Shown one piece after another: positions 16,198-24,681 of a stretch of DNA of 64,000 bases. Position numbers and translations under genes: made by a program. The stretch is from contig NZ_CP134494.1 of NCBI RefSeq assembly GCF_031759225.1, positions 1,982,501 to 2,046,500 on the forward strand. Reading direction: 5' to 3'. The stretch comes from Mesobacillus jeotgali. Lineage in GTDB: Bacteria; Bacillota; Bacilli; Bacillales; Cytobacillaceae. The notes below the pieces were generated by a model. That model saw nothing but the letters and a program-made list of their open reading frames with translations, did not search any database and had not been told where the DNA came from. Position 1 is the stretch's first letter. Each line of letters opens with the position of its first letter.

Positions 16198-16946
16198 TTC
16201 ATTCCCAGCGCTTTTTTTGTGGCAGGCCCTGCAATTCCATCAACTTTGAGTTTCTTCGCTTTTTGGAATTTCTTTACGGCTGCTTCAGTAGCAGGGCCGA
16301 ATACGCCGTCAATTCCTTTTGTGCTGTATCCTTTATTGGTGAGCACCTGTTGCAGTTGCTTTACTTCAGGGCCTCGCATGCCTTTTTTGAGGACAGTACT
16401 GCTTGTTGGCGCCGCGATAACTGGAACTGCAGCCTGGCCGGTAACTTTATAACCGTTAGCAGATGCGATGGCGTTAAAGGATTTCTTGGATGATGTGATG
16501 ACTACCGGGGTGTTTACTTTAACTTGATCATAAAGCCATTGCACTTCGTTATCGTACATCCTGATGCAGCCGGCACTTACATATCCGCCGATCGATTTAG
16601 GGTTATTGTTTCCGTGGATCGCATACGTTGTTCCCCATGTTCCTCTTGCATTTAAACCAAGCCATCTGTCGCCAAGCGGATTCCTTGGATCTCCTCCAGG
16701 TATTTTCCCGCTGTAATAAGGACGATTCTTGATCTTGTTAACGACTTTGAACTTGCCTTCAGGCGTATAGGAAGCTTTCCGCCCGGTTCCCACCTTGAAG
16801 GTTTTTACCAGTTTATTATTTTTATAATAAGCTAGTTGATTGTTAGACTTATTGATGATAATCATGTCCCCGCCAGCAGCTTCTGCCGGTGCCTCAAAGA
16901 ACAGAAGCGATACAAGAAGCATCATTGAAACCATCAGTTTTTTCAT
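16194..16946 (-). CDS. secreted L,D-transpeptidase with C-terminal peptidoglycan-binding domain
   Basis: A 250-residue exported enzyme. Signal peptide (1-23, cleavage near AEA), YkuD catalytic domain (about 26-155) with the HGNNNP and SAGCIRM motifs holding the catalytic His and Cys, and a PG_binding_1 three-helix domain at the C-terminus (about 185-250, GMRGPEVKQLQQVL, IDGVFGPATEAAVKKFQ). L,D-transpeptidases form 3-3 cross-links in peptidoglycan or the spore cortex. GGGGGAT precedes ATG. Monocistronic. Confidence 0.92.
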   Translation of the reverse strand: MKKLMVSMMLLVSLLFFEAPAEAAGGDMIIINKSNNQLAYYKNNKLVKTFKVGTGRKASYTPEGKFKVVNKIKNRPYYSGKIPGGDPRNPLGDRWLGLNARGTWGTTYAIHGNNNPKSIGGYVSAGCIRMYDNEVQWLYDQVKVNTPVVITSSKKSFNAIASANGYKVTGQAAVPVIAAPTSSTVLKKGMRGPEVKQLQQVLTNKGYSTKGIDGVFGPATEAAVKKFQKAKKLKVDGIAGPATKKALGMK

Positions 16947-17188
16947 TCCCCATCCCCCTTGATTATATTTTCAGAGCCAATCTGCCTAAATAGTTATGGC
17001 CTGTTGTTTACACCCTTATAAACGATTTTTTCTTATAAAAGTTACATATTTTACCTTTATATGGAAATAAAATTCTTCCTGTTTTTATGACATGAAATTT
17101 GTGTTTTGTCGTATTATGGAGGTTTTTAAAAAAAGAGCGGTTCAATTTCCAAAAATCTTCCCATAATGGGAAGGAAGGAGTGGGAGTG

Positions 17189-17881
17189 TTGAATCATTAC
17201 TTATCAATTGCAGTAGAATTAGCAAGTGGATTTGTCTTTTTATTTATCATGACAAAATTGCAGGGGAAGACGCAGTTCTCTCAGATTACTCCCTTTGATT
17301 TTATTTCGGCCATCATCCTGGGTGAACTCGTAGGTAATGCAATTTATGATCACGAAGTGAAGGTTGGTGAAATCGCCTTTGCTGTAACCTTGTGGGGAGT
17401 TCTTGTTTATGTTACAGAGACCGTTACTCAAAAATTCATATCATCGAGGAAGCTGCTGGAGGGCGAACCGAACATTGTGATTCGCAAAGGAAAGATTAAA
17501 TTCGAGGCCTTGAAAAAGGCAAAGCTGGATATCAACCAGCTGCAAAGTCTTGTCAGACAACAAGGGTATTTTTCCCTCAGGGAAGTTGAATACGCAATCA
17601 TTGAAACGAATGGAATGGTCAGTGTCCTGCCCAAAGCGGATTACGACACGCCTAAAAATAGCGAATTGAAAATCAAAGCAGACAATCCTAACCTGCCAGT
17701 CAACATGATCCTTGACGGGGAAGTGGTGAGCAAAAATCTTAAAGAAGCCGGTCTCGATGAACAATGGCTGAAAAATGAATTAGAAAAGCAAAAAATCCAT
17801 CACTTTGAAGATGTCTTATTTGCCGAGTGGATGGAGAATGAACCACTTTATGTGTTGAAGTATGAGAAGAAGGCGAATTGA
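17189..17881 (+). CDS. DUF421 membrane protein (YetF/YcaP family)
   Basis: A 230-residue protein if the start is TTG 17189, eight bases after GGAAGGAG; the longer frame would add 30 hydrophilic residues upstream of the ribosome binding site. Three N-terminal transmembrane segments are followed by a cytoplasmic DUF421 domain with LLEGEPNIVIRKGKI and QGYFSLREVEYAIIETNG. Family members such as B. subtilis YetF have been linked to spore or membrane functions, but no activity is established. Monocistronic, followed by a terminator. Confidence 0.85.
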   Translation: MNHYLSIAVELASGFVFLFIMTKLQGKTQFSQITPFDFISAIILGELVGNAIYDHEVKVGEIAFAVTLWGVLVYVTETVTQKFISSRKLLEGEPNIVIRKGKIKFEALKKAKLDINQLQSLVRQQGYFSLREVEYAIIETNGMVSVLPKADYDTPKNSELKIKADNPNLPVNMILDGEVVSKNLKEAGLDEQWLKNELEKQKIHHFEDVLFAEWMENEPLYVLKYEKKAN

Positions 17882-17921
17882 CCTTAGAAAGACGGAAGCA
17901 TCTAACTAGATGTATTCTATG

Positions 17922-17955
17922 GCTGAGTCCGGCACTTGCTGACTCAGCTTTATTT
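17922..17955 (+). terminator. intrinsic terminator after the DUF421 gene
   Basis: GCTGAGTC / GACTCAGC, an 8-bp stem with an 11-nt loop, followed by TTTATTT. Confidence 0.75.
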
Positions 17956-17989
17956 GTGCTCAGTATGATGATGTGCTTCTTGATTAATT

Positions 17990-18325
17990 TGACAGGGATT
18001 GACCGACATGGAGTTAATCTTGTTCAACTGGAGATAAAATCGGGTTAACTGGAGATAAAAATGATCCAAATGGAGATAAAATTTGATTGACTGGAGATAA
18101 AAATGATCCAACTGGAGATATAATTGGATCAACCGGGAATAAATTGTCTTCAACAGGGATTATAATTGGATCAACCGGGAATAAATTGTCTTCAACAGGG
18201 ATTATAATTGGATCAACGAGGATTAAACTTGAACAACGCACAAAATAGTGTTCCAACCGTTAAATTAATCGAGCCAACCGTTAAATTAAATGCTCCAACC
18301 GTTAGATTACATCGAATTAAAGGTT
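17990..18325. repeat. array of degenerate 20-22-bp tandem repeats
   Basis: About sixteen head-to-tail units share a core of the form CAACnGGnnATAAAnT. Three sequence subfamilies follow each other: CAACTGGAGATAAAAATGAT-like units at 18025-18120, a perfect 42-bp double unit repeated twice (18121-18162 and 18163-18204, units CAACCGGGAATAAATTGTC and CAACAGGGATTATAATTGG), and CCAACCGTTAAATTAA-like units at 18252-18310. No ribosome binding sites or codon structure; open frames on both strands follow from the unit length. The array fills the gap between two convergent genes. Confidence 0.9.
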
Positions 18326-18332
18326 AAGACAC

Positions 18333-18373
18333 AAAAAGCTGAACCAATGGTCTATAAATTGGCTCAGCTTTTT
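18333..18373. terminator. bidirectional terminator at the end of the membrane protein gene
   Basis: AAAAAGCTGAACCAAT pairs with ATTGGCTCAGCTTTTT (one wobble) around a 9-nt loop, with T-runs at either end. It overlaps the stop codon region of the minus-strand gene. Confidence 0.8.
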
Positions 18374-18696
18374 ACCGTTTTTGTATTTATCCAATAAAAT
18401 AATATCGGGTTCATCACACATAATGTCAGAGTGACTAATGCTAGGTAAAAAGTTGTTGGGTCTCCGCCTAATGCAATTTCATCTACGATGATCGCATCAT
18501 AATAGGTGACTTGGACAGTGATGATCCCCAAAATGAAGGATAAGCTTACTACGCTGAAACCATTCAGCAGCCTTTTCCGTAACTTTGGTAAAATTATTAT
18601 TATAAAAAACAAGATTGATAGAATCATCAATGTGAAAAATACTGGTCTCATCAGCGTAAATGCGCCAACTGTAACGAAAGTTTCATATGTATACAT
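18364..18696 (-). CDS. small integral membrane protein of unknown function
   Basis: A 110-residue protein made of about three hydrophobic helices separated by a basic loop (PKLRKRLLNG) and an acidic loop (YYDAIIVDEIALGGD). GGAGG precedes ATG 18696 at good spacing. Monocistronic, with its own terminator. I do not recognise the family. Confidence 0.65.
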   Translation of the reverse strand: MYTYETFVTVGAFTLMRPVFFTLMILSILFFIIIILPKLRKRLLNGFSVVSLSFILGIITVQVTYYDAIIVDEIALGGDPTTFYLALVTLTLCVMNPILFYWINTKTVKS

Positions 18697-19153
18697 AATA
18701 GGCCTCCATATAAGTAGATCACTTTTGTGTAGTAAAAATGCGAAATTCCTAGGTTAGATAGAAGTCAGTGACAGTTTTGATTTTATTTTAAAAGAATAAC
18801 ATAAGGGAAAATTTGGCACAACTCTTGATACACTTGATTTCTCTATTATTCAGTCACTATCTGCCTTAGAGGAATTTAGAATAGGTTTTTAGAATGTAAG
18901 ATTTCATGAAGTGTATATACTAAAACTGGATATTAGTGCTACATTTTCTGTTCAGCCCTTTCATCTTTGCTCTTTTCAGTCCGGTAAATACGTGCATTAA
19001 CTTTTATATTCTGGAATTGATTAAAAATAGAAATATAGTGTTAATTGACTAGAGAGGTGACTTTTTCTTTTTCAGCGACAAAAAGGAAAATAGACACTAA
19101 ATGGAGAACTCCTAATTGTAAATAAACCCCTAAATCCGATAGGAGGTGTTTAC
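18697..19153. other. intergenic region without genes
   Basis: About 450 A/T-rich bases between divergent genes. No credible open frame or long palindrome was seen; promoters for both flanking genes must lie here, but none stands out. Confidence 0.4.
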
Positions 19154-19639
19154 TTGAGGTTATCCATATTCTTGGTTGTTTTAGGTTTCTTTTTTACGAT
19201 GGCTGCGTGTGATGATAATAAGGTCGATAAAACAGTGACGGAACAAGAAAAGGTGGTCAGTGCGGCTAAGGATTGGGAAGAAAGTCCAATCTTTAAAGTC
19301 AACGATTATCAGATGATTGGTGAAGAAGGACGTTTAGGATTTATTTATGATAACACCGAAGAGACGAAATTTTATCCTGATAAAACACAAAAATATATGT
19401 GGCACTTTTGGGGAAATGATGACGAGTTGAACGGTGAATTAAAGGTGATCGCCTTCCATAAAGAGAGCGGGGAACAGATTACGATATTGGAAGGCCGCCC
19501 TTTGGCAGGCCCTAATAACGGAGCAGATCATCACGTTCCCTCTAATATGTCTCTTCCTAAGAAAGGTTTATGGAAATTGGAGGCACATATCGGCGATAAG
19601 TTATTTGGGACGGTTTTCGTAAAAGTGTATGAAGGTTAA
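19154..19639 (+). CDS. DUF4871-like lipoprotein
   Basis: A 161-residue lipoprotein: a short signal (LSIFLVVLGFFFTMAAC) with the lipidated Cys at residue 19, then a beta-rich domain containing LGFIYDN, WHFWG and GLWKLEAHIG. The pattern recalls the DUF4871 family (for example B. subtilis YhfM). Start TTG 19154 sits seven bases after AGGAGGTG. A thioesterase gene follows at 48 bp and could be cotranscribed. Function unknown. Confidence 0.7.
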   Translation: MRLSIFLVVLGFFFTMAACDDNKVDKTVTEQEKVVSAAKDWEESPIFKVNDYQMIGEEGRLGFIYDNTEETKFYPDKTQKYMWHFWGNDDELNGELKVIAFHKESGEQITILEGRPLAGPNNGADHHVPSNMSLPKKGLWKLEAHIGDKLFGTVFVKVYEG

Positions 19640-19687
19640 GAGGGTTTTCATAAAGAACCACTTTTTCAGATAAAGAGGGGTGTCATC

Positions 19688-20143
19688 TTGAAGAAGAAAA
19701 TTGATGAGAATCAAATTCATGAAAAACACTATGAACAAATTTATAATCTTGTCAAAAACGACCCATATGCCCAATCGTTAGGCATTAAGCTAACAAAATT
19801 CGAGGCTGGTTTTGCCGAAGCCATGCTAGAAGTACAGGACCATATGGTAAACGCACATGGAACTGTTCACGGAGCAGTTTTGTATGCTTTGGCCGATCAT
19901 GCATTTTCTGTAGCATGCAATGCATATGGAAAAACTTCAGTAGGACTTTCGACAACCATCCAGTTTATTGAAGCAGCAAAGCCAGGAGACAGAATTTCGG
20001 CTCGAGCAACCGAATTAAGAAGGAACTTTCGTACGGGATTTTATCGAATTGAGATATTCCATGAGCAAAGCCTGATTGCAACAATGGAGGCAGTTTCTTA
20101 CCGCAAGGACCATTATTTTATCGAACTCAATGAACAAGAATAA
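19688..20143 (+). CDS. PaaI-type hotdog thioesterase
   Basis: A 151-residue hotdog-fold enzyme. The core motif HGTVHGAVLYALADHAF contains the conserved His-Gly and Asp positions of PaaI/YbgC-like acyl-CoA thioesterases. It starts at TTG after GAGGGGTGTC. Such enzymes release CoA from aryl- or acyl-CoA stalled in degradation pathways; the substrate is not predictable. It lies behind the lipoprotein gene and before a strong terminator. Confidence 0.85.
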   Translation: MKKKIDENQIHEKHYEQIYNLVKNDPYAQSLGIKLTKFEAGFAEAMLEVQDHMVNAHGTVHGAVLYALADHAFSVACNAYGKTSVGLSTTIQFIEAAKPGDRISARATELRRNFRTGFYRIEIFHEQSLIATMEAVSYRKDHYFIELNEQE

Positions 20144-20159
20144 AGTACTGCTAAAAAGT

Positions 20160-20183
20160 AAAACCCTGCAATCGCAGGGTTTT
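20160..20183. terminator. bidirectional terminator
   Basis: Perfect 10-bp stem AAAACCCTGC / GCAGGGTTTT with a 4-nt loop between convergent genes. Confidence 0.9.
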
Positions 20184-20376
20184 ATCTATGGTCCAGCATC
20201 TTGGTCTGGATCCACCAATCAATATGGTCTGAGTTAAAGACATATAGACTTTGAGTAGGTCTCAGATGCGGGATGTCTTTCTCATCAATGAATTGCTGGA
20301 TCTGTTCCTCGGTAAGCGGATAGCATGCCGAGGCCAGGTACACGACCAGATTGGAAATTCCATAGATTTTGCTCAT
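20182..20376 (-). CDS. small helix-turn-helix-like protein of unknown function
   Basis: A 64-residue protein from ATG 20376, which is preceded by GGGAGGTGG; the longer frame has no such site. A helical segment with alternating hydrophobic residues (LTEEQIQQFIDEKDIPHLR) and the ending HIDWWIQTK resemble a small DNA-binding or excisionase-like fold, but this is by eye only. Convergent with the thioesterase gene. Confidence 0.5.
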   Translation of the reverse strand: MSKIYGISNLVVYLASACYPLTEEQIQQFIDEKDIPHLRPTQSLYVFNSDHIDWWIQTKMLDHR

Positions 20377-20553
20377 CCAACCACCTCCCGCAAAACCCTC
20401 CTTTCCCATCAGAAAAAGAAAGCTCAGCAGAAGGCACTTAGTAAGCAAGTGAGTTAGCATACCAATTCTATACCCATATTTATCGTAAAAATAACCCTCT
20501 CAATAAGAATCTTCTTCCAACGACAGGACACTCTATTAAAAGGAGGGATGTTC

Positions 20554-21759
20554 TTGAGACTGAGGATATTATTGTATGCACTGTTGTTTTTTCTTTTACC
20601 AATGGAAGTCAGTGCGGAAGATCAGCTGACTGCTGCTTTCGTCCGTGACCATCAGCTATGGATCAAGACGGGCGATCAGGAGGAACAAGTGACGAAGGGC
20701 CGATATGTACAATCGCCAAAATGGTCGTATGATGGCCGGTTTATTGCCTATACCGACGGAGATCTACACGGTGAAAAGTCGGATCTGTTCATTTATGATA
20801 CCCGTGAAAAAGAGAGCTTTCAGCCTTATCAAATTGAGACAGCTGATTATAAATGGTCACCGATTAATAATCAATTAGCCTATAATTCTCATGGTGTGTT
20901 GAATGTGACGAAAATGAAGGATGGCAGGCCAAAGGGCTTTGAAAATGTGGCCCTGGGTGTGAGTGGATTTGAATGGTTTCCAAATGGGAGAGAATTCATT
21001 GTTTCCTCACAATCCAGTTTGCGGCCAACCGGGTGGGGACCCGTTCCACTGTATAAAATACCGATAGACGCAAACCTGGATAAGAATAAGATGGAATCCT
21101 TTTATACCATTAAAACACGTGAACCCGATTTGTTCGGAATTGATGCCGACTTTTTCAAATGGAGTCATGATGGTGAATGGGTCTCCTTTATTTTGATCCC
21201 GACGGCTTCATGGTCGATGGATAGCAATACATTATGTGTTTTATCAAACGACGGGAAACAATTTCAATCAGTGGGAAATATGCTGGGGTTTCGAGACTGG
21301 GTGAAGTGGGCGCCATCAGAAAATCAGCTTGCCTATATTTCTGGAGAAGGCAGGTTCTTTGTGGAAAACAAGAAAACCACCATAGCGGATATGCCGGCTG
21401 CAATCCAGCAAAAGCAGTATACTCCTGAAGGCTATGTAGACCTTGATTTAGATTGGTTCTCCCCTGACAAAGTAATTGTAGCTCGTTCGAAAGAAAACAA
21501 GGAGTGGGATGAAGGGCCGGTTCCAACTATGTTCACGGCATTGTATGCCATCGATTTGAAAACAGATGAACAGATACAGATTTCTCATCCCAAAAAGACC
21601 GAATTCGATCGCCAGCCACAAACTGTCGGAACTAACATTACGTGGCTTCGTCAAGATGGCAATAAAATTGATGTATGGATGAAAAAGGGCTTGGATGGCC
21701 AGGAATATAAATGGATCGAGAACATTGAGGAAGAGCCTGTTTTTCGACAAAAGCGTTAG
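20554..21759 (+). CDS. secreted TolB-like beta-propeller protein
   Basis: A 401-residue exported protein. The TTG at 20554 is seven bases after AGGAGG, whereas the ATG six bases earlier is too close, so I use TTG. The signal peptide (1-22) ends near VSA. The rest consists of repeated WD40-like/PD40 blades (SPKWSYDGRFIAYTDGD, DYKWSPINNQLAY, FEWFPNGREFIV, FFKWSHDGEWVSF, WAPSENQLAY), typical of periplasmic TolB C-terminal propellers. No enzymatic motif. Probably a binding or scaffold protein in the wall space. Confidence 0.8.
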   Translation: MRLRILLYALLFFLLPMEVSAEDQLTAAFVRDHQLWIKTGDQEEQVTKGRYVQSPKWSYDGRFIAYTDGDLHGEKSDLFIYDTREKESFQPYQIETADYKWSPINNQLAYNSHGVLNVTKMKDGRPKGFENVALGVSGFEWFPNGREFIVSSQSSLRPTGWGPVPLYKIPIDANLDKNKMESFYTIKTREPDLFGIDADFFKWSHDGEWVSFILIPTASWSMDSNTLCVLSNDGKQFQSVGNMLGFRDWVKWAPSENQLAYISGEGRFFVENKKTTIADMPAAIQQKQYTPEGYVDLDLDWFSPDKVIVARSKENKEWDEGPVPTMFTALYAIDLKTDEQIQISHPKKTEFDRQPQTVGTNITWLRQDGNKIDVWMKKGLDGQEYKWIENIEEEPVFRQKR

Positions 21760-21829
21760 TCCATGGAGGATTAGCGCTTTTTTTGTGGAATTTTTATCTT
21801 TATATAACTAAATCAATAAGGAGAAAGAT

Positions 21830-22675
21830 ATGTGGGAACAAAGGCTGATTCAAACAAAGAGGGGACAGTTTGAGGTATTTGTGGCAGGTGATGGGGAACC
21901 GCTTTGTGTGACCCATCTTTATAGCGAATTCAATCATTTAGGAAATTACCTTGCGGATATGTTTGCCGATTATTTCACAGTCTATCTTGTGAATTTAAAG
22001 GAAGCAGGGAAATCAGCCAGGATAAAAGAGGAATATGAGCTGAGCATGAGTCAGTCAGTTGAGGATTTGGAAGCTATTCGGCTGGCACTGGGTTTTGAAA
22101 AATGGAGTTTTGGCGGACATTCGACCGGGGGGATGTTAGGGCTAGTGTATGCTGCTCAGTATCCTGGTTCATTAAGAAGTCTGATTGTAGGCGGGGCATC
22201 AGCTACAAATCTATATATGGAGCATAAAGATAGCATTTACAGTGCTAAGAACCCTGCAAATAAGAGATTAAAGGAAATCCTCTCCGTCCTTAAGTCAAGT
22301 GACTCAACAAGGGAAGCAAGAATCCAGGCTGGCAGAGAATGGACCGAAATGTCATTGTTTGATTCCGGCCGCTTTGATGAGTATTTTTCTAAGCCAAGCA
22401 GCGGAAAAGTCGTTCAGCAGCGATTGGATTATTTTTCGTATAAAGAACTTCCATCTTTCGATATTAGGCAGGACATTTCAAAAATCGAAACGCCAACTAT
22501 TGTTTATTGCGGCAGGCATGACTCGCAGTGTCCTTTTGTTTTTTCGGAAGAAATACATAACTTAATTACCAACTCGAAACTTTATGTTTATGAAAAAAGC
22601 AATCATTCCCCCTTCCTTGAGGAAAAGGAAGGATTCAAAGAGATGATTAAGGATTTGCGTGAAATGAGCATTTAG
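21830..22675 (+). CDS. alpha/beta hydrolase
   Basis: A 281-residue alpha/beta hydrolase without signal peptide. The nucleophile elbow is GGHSTGG (Ser about residue 98), the acid is probably Asp in CGRHDSQCP, and the catalytic His lies in KSNHSPFLEE. AAGGAGAAAG precedes ATG. A GNAT acetyltransferase begins 22 bp downstream, so the two are probably cotranscribed. Substrate unknown. Confidence 0.88.
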   Translation: MWEQRLIQTKRGQFEVFVAGDGEPLCVTHLYSEFNHLGNYLADMFADYFTVYLVNLKEAGKSARIKEEYELSMSQSVEDLEAIRLALGFEKWSFGGHSTGGMLGLVYAAQYPGSLRSLIVGGASATNLYMEHKDSIYSAKNPANKRLKEILSVLKSSDSTREARIQAGREWTEMSLFDSGRFDEYFSKPSSGKVVQQRLDYFSYKELPSFDIRQDISKIETPTIVYCGRHDSQCPFVFSEEIHNLITNSKLYVYEKSNHSPFLEEKEGFKEMIKDLREMSI

Positions 22676-22696
22676 CTTTAATAAGGAGGAGAGCAG

Positions 22697-23137
22697 GTGG
22701 AGATTGAATACGTCATATTTACTTCCGTTCCCAAAGATGAAACTGCAGAGCGATTGACTCAATTACACCAGAAAATTTTCGGCACCTCTGATGATTTGAT
22801 CGATAAAATGGCACAAAAACCACAATTATTAATTGTCCTGGCAATGTCTGGTTCAAAAGTGATTGGCTATAAAATTGGATACGAACTTTCAAACGAAATC
22901 TTCTACAGTTGGTTGGGAGGTGTTGACCCCGGCTACCGAGGGCAAGGAATTGCGACTGAATTGATGCAGAAACAGCATCAATTTTTAACAGAGAAGGGAT
23001 ACAAAATGATTCGAACAAAAACGATGAACAGATGGCGCGGTATGCTTGTTATGAATATTAAAAATGGTTTTGACGTGATAAATACTTATATGGATGAAGA
23101 GGGATTACATAAAATAATCCTTGAAAAGCAGTTGTAG
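22697..23137 (+). CDS. GNAT family N-acetyltransferase
   Basis: A 146-residue GNAT protein. The acetyl-CoA pyrophosphate-binding loop is GYRGQGIATELM in the middle, preceded by strand LGGVDP and followed by the late strand YKMIRTKTMN. Starts at GTG 22697 after AAGGAGG. It follows the hydrolase gene closely. Substrate unknown. Confidence 0.85.
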   Translation: MEIEYVIFTSVPKDETAERLTQLHQKIFGTSDDLIDKMAQKPQLLIVLAMSGSKVIGYKIGYELSNEIFYSWLGGVDPGYRGQGIATELMQKQHQFLTEKGYKMIRTKTMNRWRGMLVMNIKNGFDVINTYMDEEGLHKIILEKQL

Positions 23138-23151
23138 ATCCTGCTTTTTCA

Positions 23152-23183
23152 AAAATAAAGGCCTGCCTTGAAGAAGGCAAGCC
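23152..23183 (-). terminator. intrinsic terminator of the MBL gene
   Basis: Minus-strand GGCTTGCCTT pairs with AAGGCAGGCC around a 4-nt loop, then TTTATTTTT. Confidence 0.8.
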
Positions 23184-23194
23184 CATCTAACCAT

Positions 23195-24043
23195 CTATTT
23201 TTCCCCGTCCACATATTTCCCGTAATCAGGGATGGCGATGTCATCAAATTCATCAACGAGCTTTCTGAGGTTTTCTCTCAATGTACCGGCTGCCATTGGG
23301 ATTCCGTGTCCGGTAATGGCATAAGTAGGCTGCAGTGCCTCCAGCTTCTGGACTGAGCTGCGCGCTGCTTCCCAGTCGGTCGTCAAATAACGTGGAGGGC
23401 CGCTTATTTCCTGTTCCTGGGTCAGCACGCTGTACAAGGATTCTTGCTTGACCGTTACAAAAGCATCGCCTGCAATCAGGACACGATCGGACTCCCTGAA
23501 CAGCGAGACATGTCCCGGTGTATGTCCCGGTGTATGAAGCCATGTCCATCCGTCCATATGTGGAATGGTTCCATCTTCGTTGAGAGCTTGTACATGTGTT
23601 CCAAGATCAATTCCCTCATGCGGGAAAGTAGGTGAGATTTTGGCAACGAGGCCTCCCTCGACCGTGGCATCTGGCTTCGGATAATCCTGCTGGCCTGTTA
23701 AAAAAGGCAACTCGAGCTGGTGGGCATAAACAGGAACCTGCCAACGCTCTACTAAATCGATGATCGCGCCAACGTGGTCAAAATGGCCATGTGTCAATAT
23801 GATTGCCTTTGGTCTTGCTCCTTCGCCAAAAAGCTCCTCTGCTGCTTCAATGATTTTTTCAGCAGATTTGGGCATTCCGGCATCAATAAGCACCCAGTTT
23901 CCTGGTTCTTCAGAAACACGGACAAAACAAACATTAACAATCTGGACAGTAAGGCTGTAGACACCATTCTCCCCATTCTGAATCATCCCGCTCATTGTTG
24001 AAGTCATAGGCATATAACGTTCTGTCGAAGAGCTTTCTTTCAC
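23195..24043 (-). CDS. MBL-fold hydrolase (YflN-like, glyoxalase II-type)
   Basis: A 282-residue metallo-beta-lactamase-fold hydrolase. Metal motif THGHFDH near residue 85, second ligand in HTPGHTPGHVSLF, bridging Asp in IAGDAF and final His in ITGHG. The arrangement is that of glyoxalase II-like thioester or ester hydrolases; B. subtilis YflN is similar in size and motifs. Starts at GTG, eight bases after GGGAGG. Monocistronic. Confidence 0.85.
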   Translation of the reverse strand: MKESSSTERYMPMTSTMSGMIQNGENGVYSLTVQIVNVCFVRVSEEPGNWVLIDAGMPKSAEKIIEAAEELFGEGARPKAIILTHGHFDHVGAIIDLVERWQVPVYAHQLELPFLTGQQDYPKPDATVEGGLVAKISPTFPHEGIDLGTHVQALNEDGTIPHMDGWTWLHTPGHTPGHVSLFRESDRVLIAGDAFVTVKQESLYSVLTQEQEISGPPRYLTTDWEAARSSVQKLEALQPTYAITGHGIPMAAGTLRENLRKLVDEFDDIAIPDYGKYVDGEK

Positions 24044-24159
24044 TAGTAAAACCTCCCATATATGAGCATCTCTTTGAGTATACCCTGTGTAAGGCTCTTG
24101 TATGCCGCTTGTTCAGTAATGGGAGGAGCTAGTAGTATACATTGAAAAGGAGAGACTGT

Positions 24160-24540
24160 ATGAAGAGATTCACCGTATTTTTCATGCTCATGGCTGTTTT
24201 GAGCCTGGCTGGCTGCAGTGCAGATGGCGAGAGAGTGACTGCGAGAGATGTACTAAAGCAGAATGAAGACGCGGATATCCTTAAGTATGAGGGATTTATC
24301 TATAGCAATGCCACAGACTTGGAATGGTTTCAAGAAGTAAAGGATCGGATCCAAAAAGGGGAGGAAATCGGGAAGATCAAAAAAGCCACAACATCTAGCT
24401 TGTTTTTCTCCAATTTTTCAGCAACAAAGTTACCGAAAGGAACCGTGCTGTATGATACGAACGATGGGTATACAGGAACGATTTATGTAGAAACGGAGGA
24501 TGGAGAGGTCCTGTATTATATTCAGTTACTAGAAGGGTGA
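24160..24540 (+). CDS. small lipoprotein of unknown function
   Basis: A 126-residue lipoprotein starting at ATG 24160, which follows AAAGGAG; the upstream ATG lies before that site. Signal FTVFFMLMAVLSLAGC with lipobox LAGC. The mature part has an N-terminal helical region (LEWFQEVKDRIQKGEEIGKIKKATTS) and a C-terminal beta-rich end. Function not recognised. Confidence 0.75.
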   Translation: MKRFTVFFMLMAVLSLAGCSADGERVTARDVLKQNEDADILKYEGFIYSNATDLEWFQEVKDRIQKGEEIGKIKKATTSSLFFSNFSATKLPKGTVLYDTNDGYTGTIYVETEDGEVLYYIQLLEG

Positions 24541-24561
24541 GTGATTCGTTTAGCAAGATGG

Positions 24562-24642
24562 TGAAACTTGTGCCCGTGAAAGCGCAGAATCAGTAACCAT
24601 GGTAACAAGATGCCCATGAACGATTGAAAATACGTAACCAAT
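24562..24642. repeat. two diverged copies of a 40-bp tandem repeat
   Basis: The segments 24562-24602 (starting GGTGAAACTTGTGCCC) and 24601-24642 (starting GGTAACAAGATGCCC) share the frame GGTxAxA...TGCCCxTGAA...GAA...GTAACCA. Each ends in GTAACCA. They lie between a lipoprotein stop and a convergent terminator. Confidence 0.5.
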
Positions 24643-24681
24643 AATATAAAAGCTGAACCACAATCATACTGGTCCAGCTTT
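24643..24681 (-). terminator. terminator at the end of the endonuclease gene
   Basis: Minus-strand AAAGCTGGACC pairs with GGTTCAGCTTT (one wobble) around an 11-nt loop, followed by TATATT. It overlaps the stop codon. Confidence 0.7.

Noticed and set aside
17950..18256. Repetitive open frames on the minus strand (HFYLQL-like and DPIIIPVEDN-like peptides)
   Set aside because: They only reflect the 20-22-bp DNA repeats being open in several frames; no start signals or protein-like composition.
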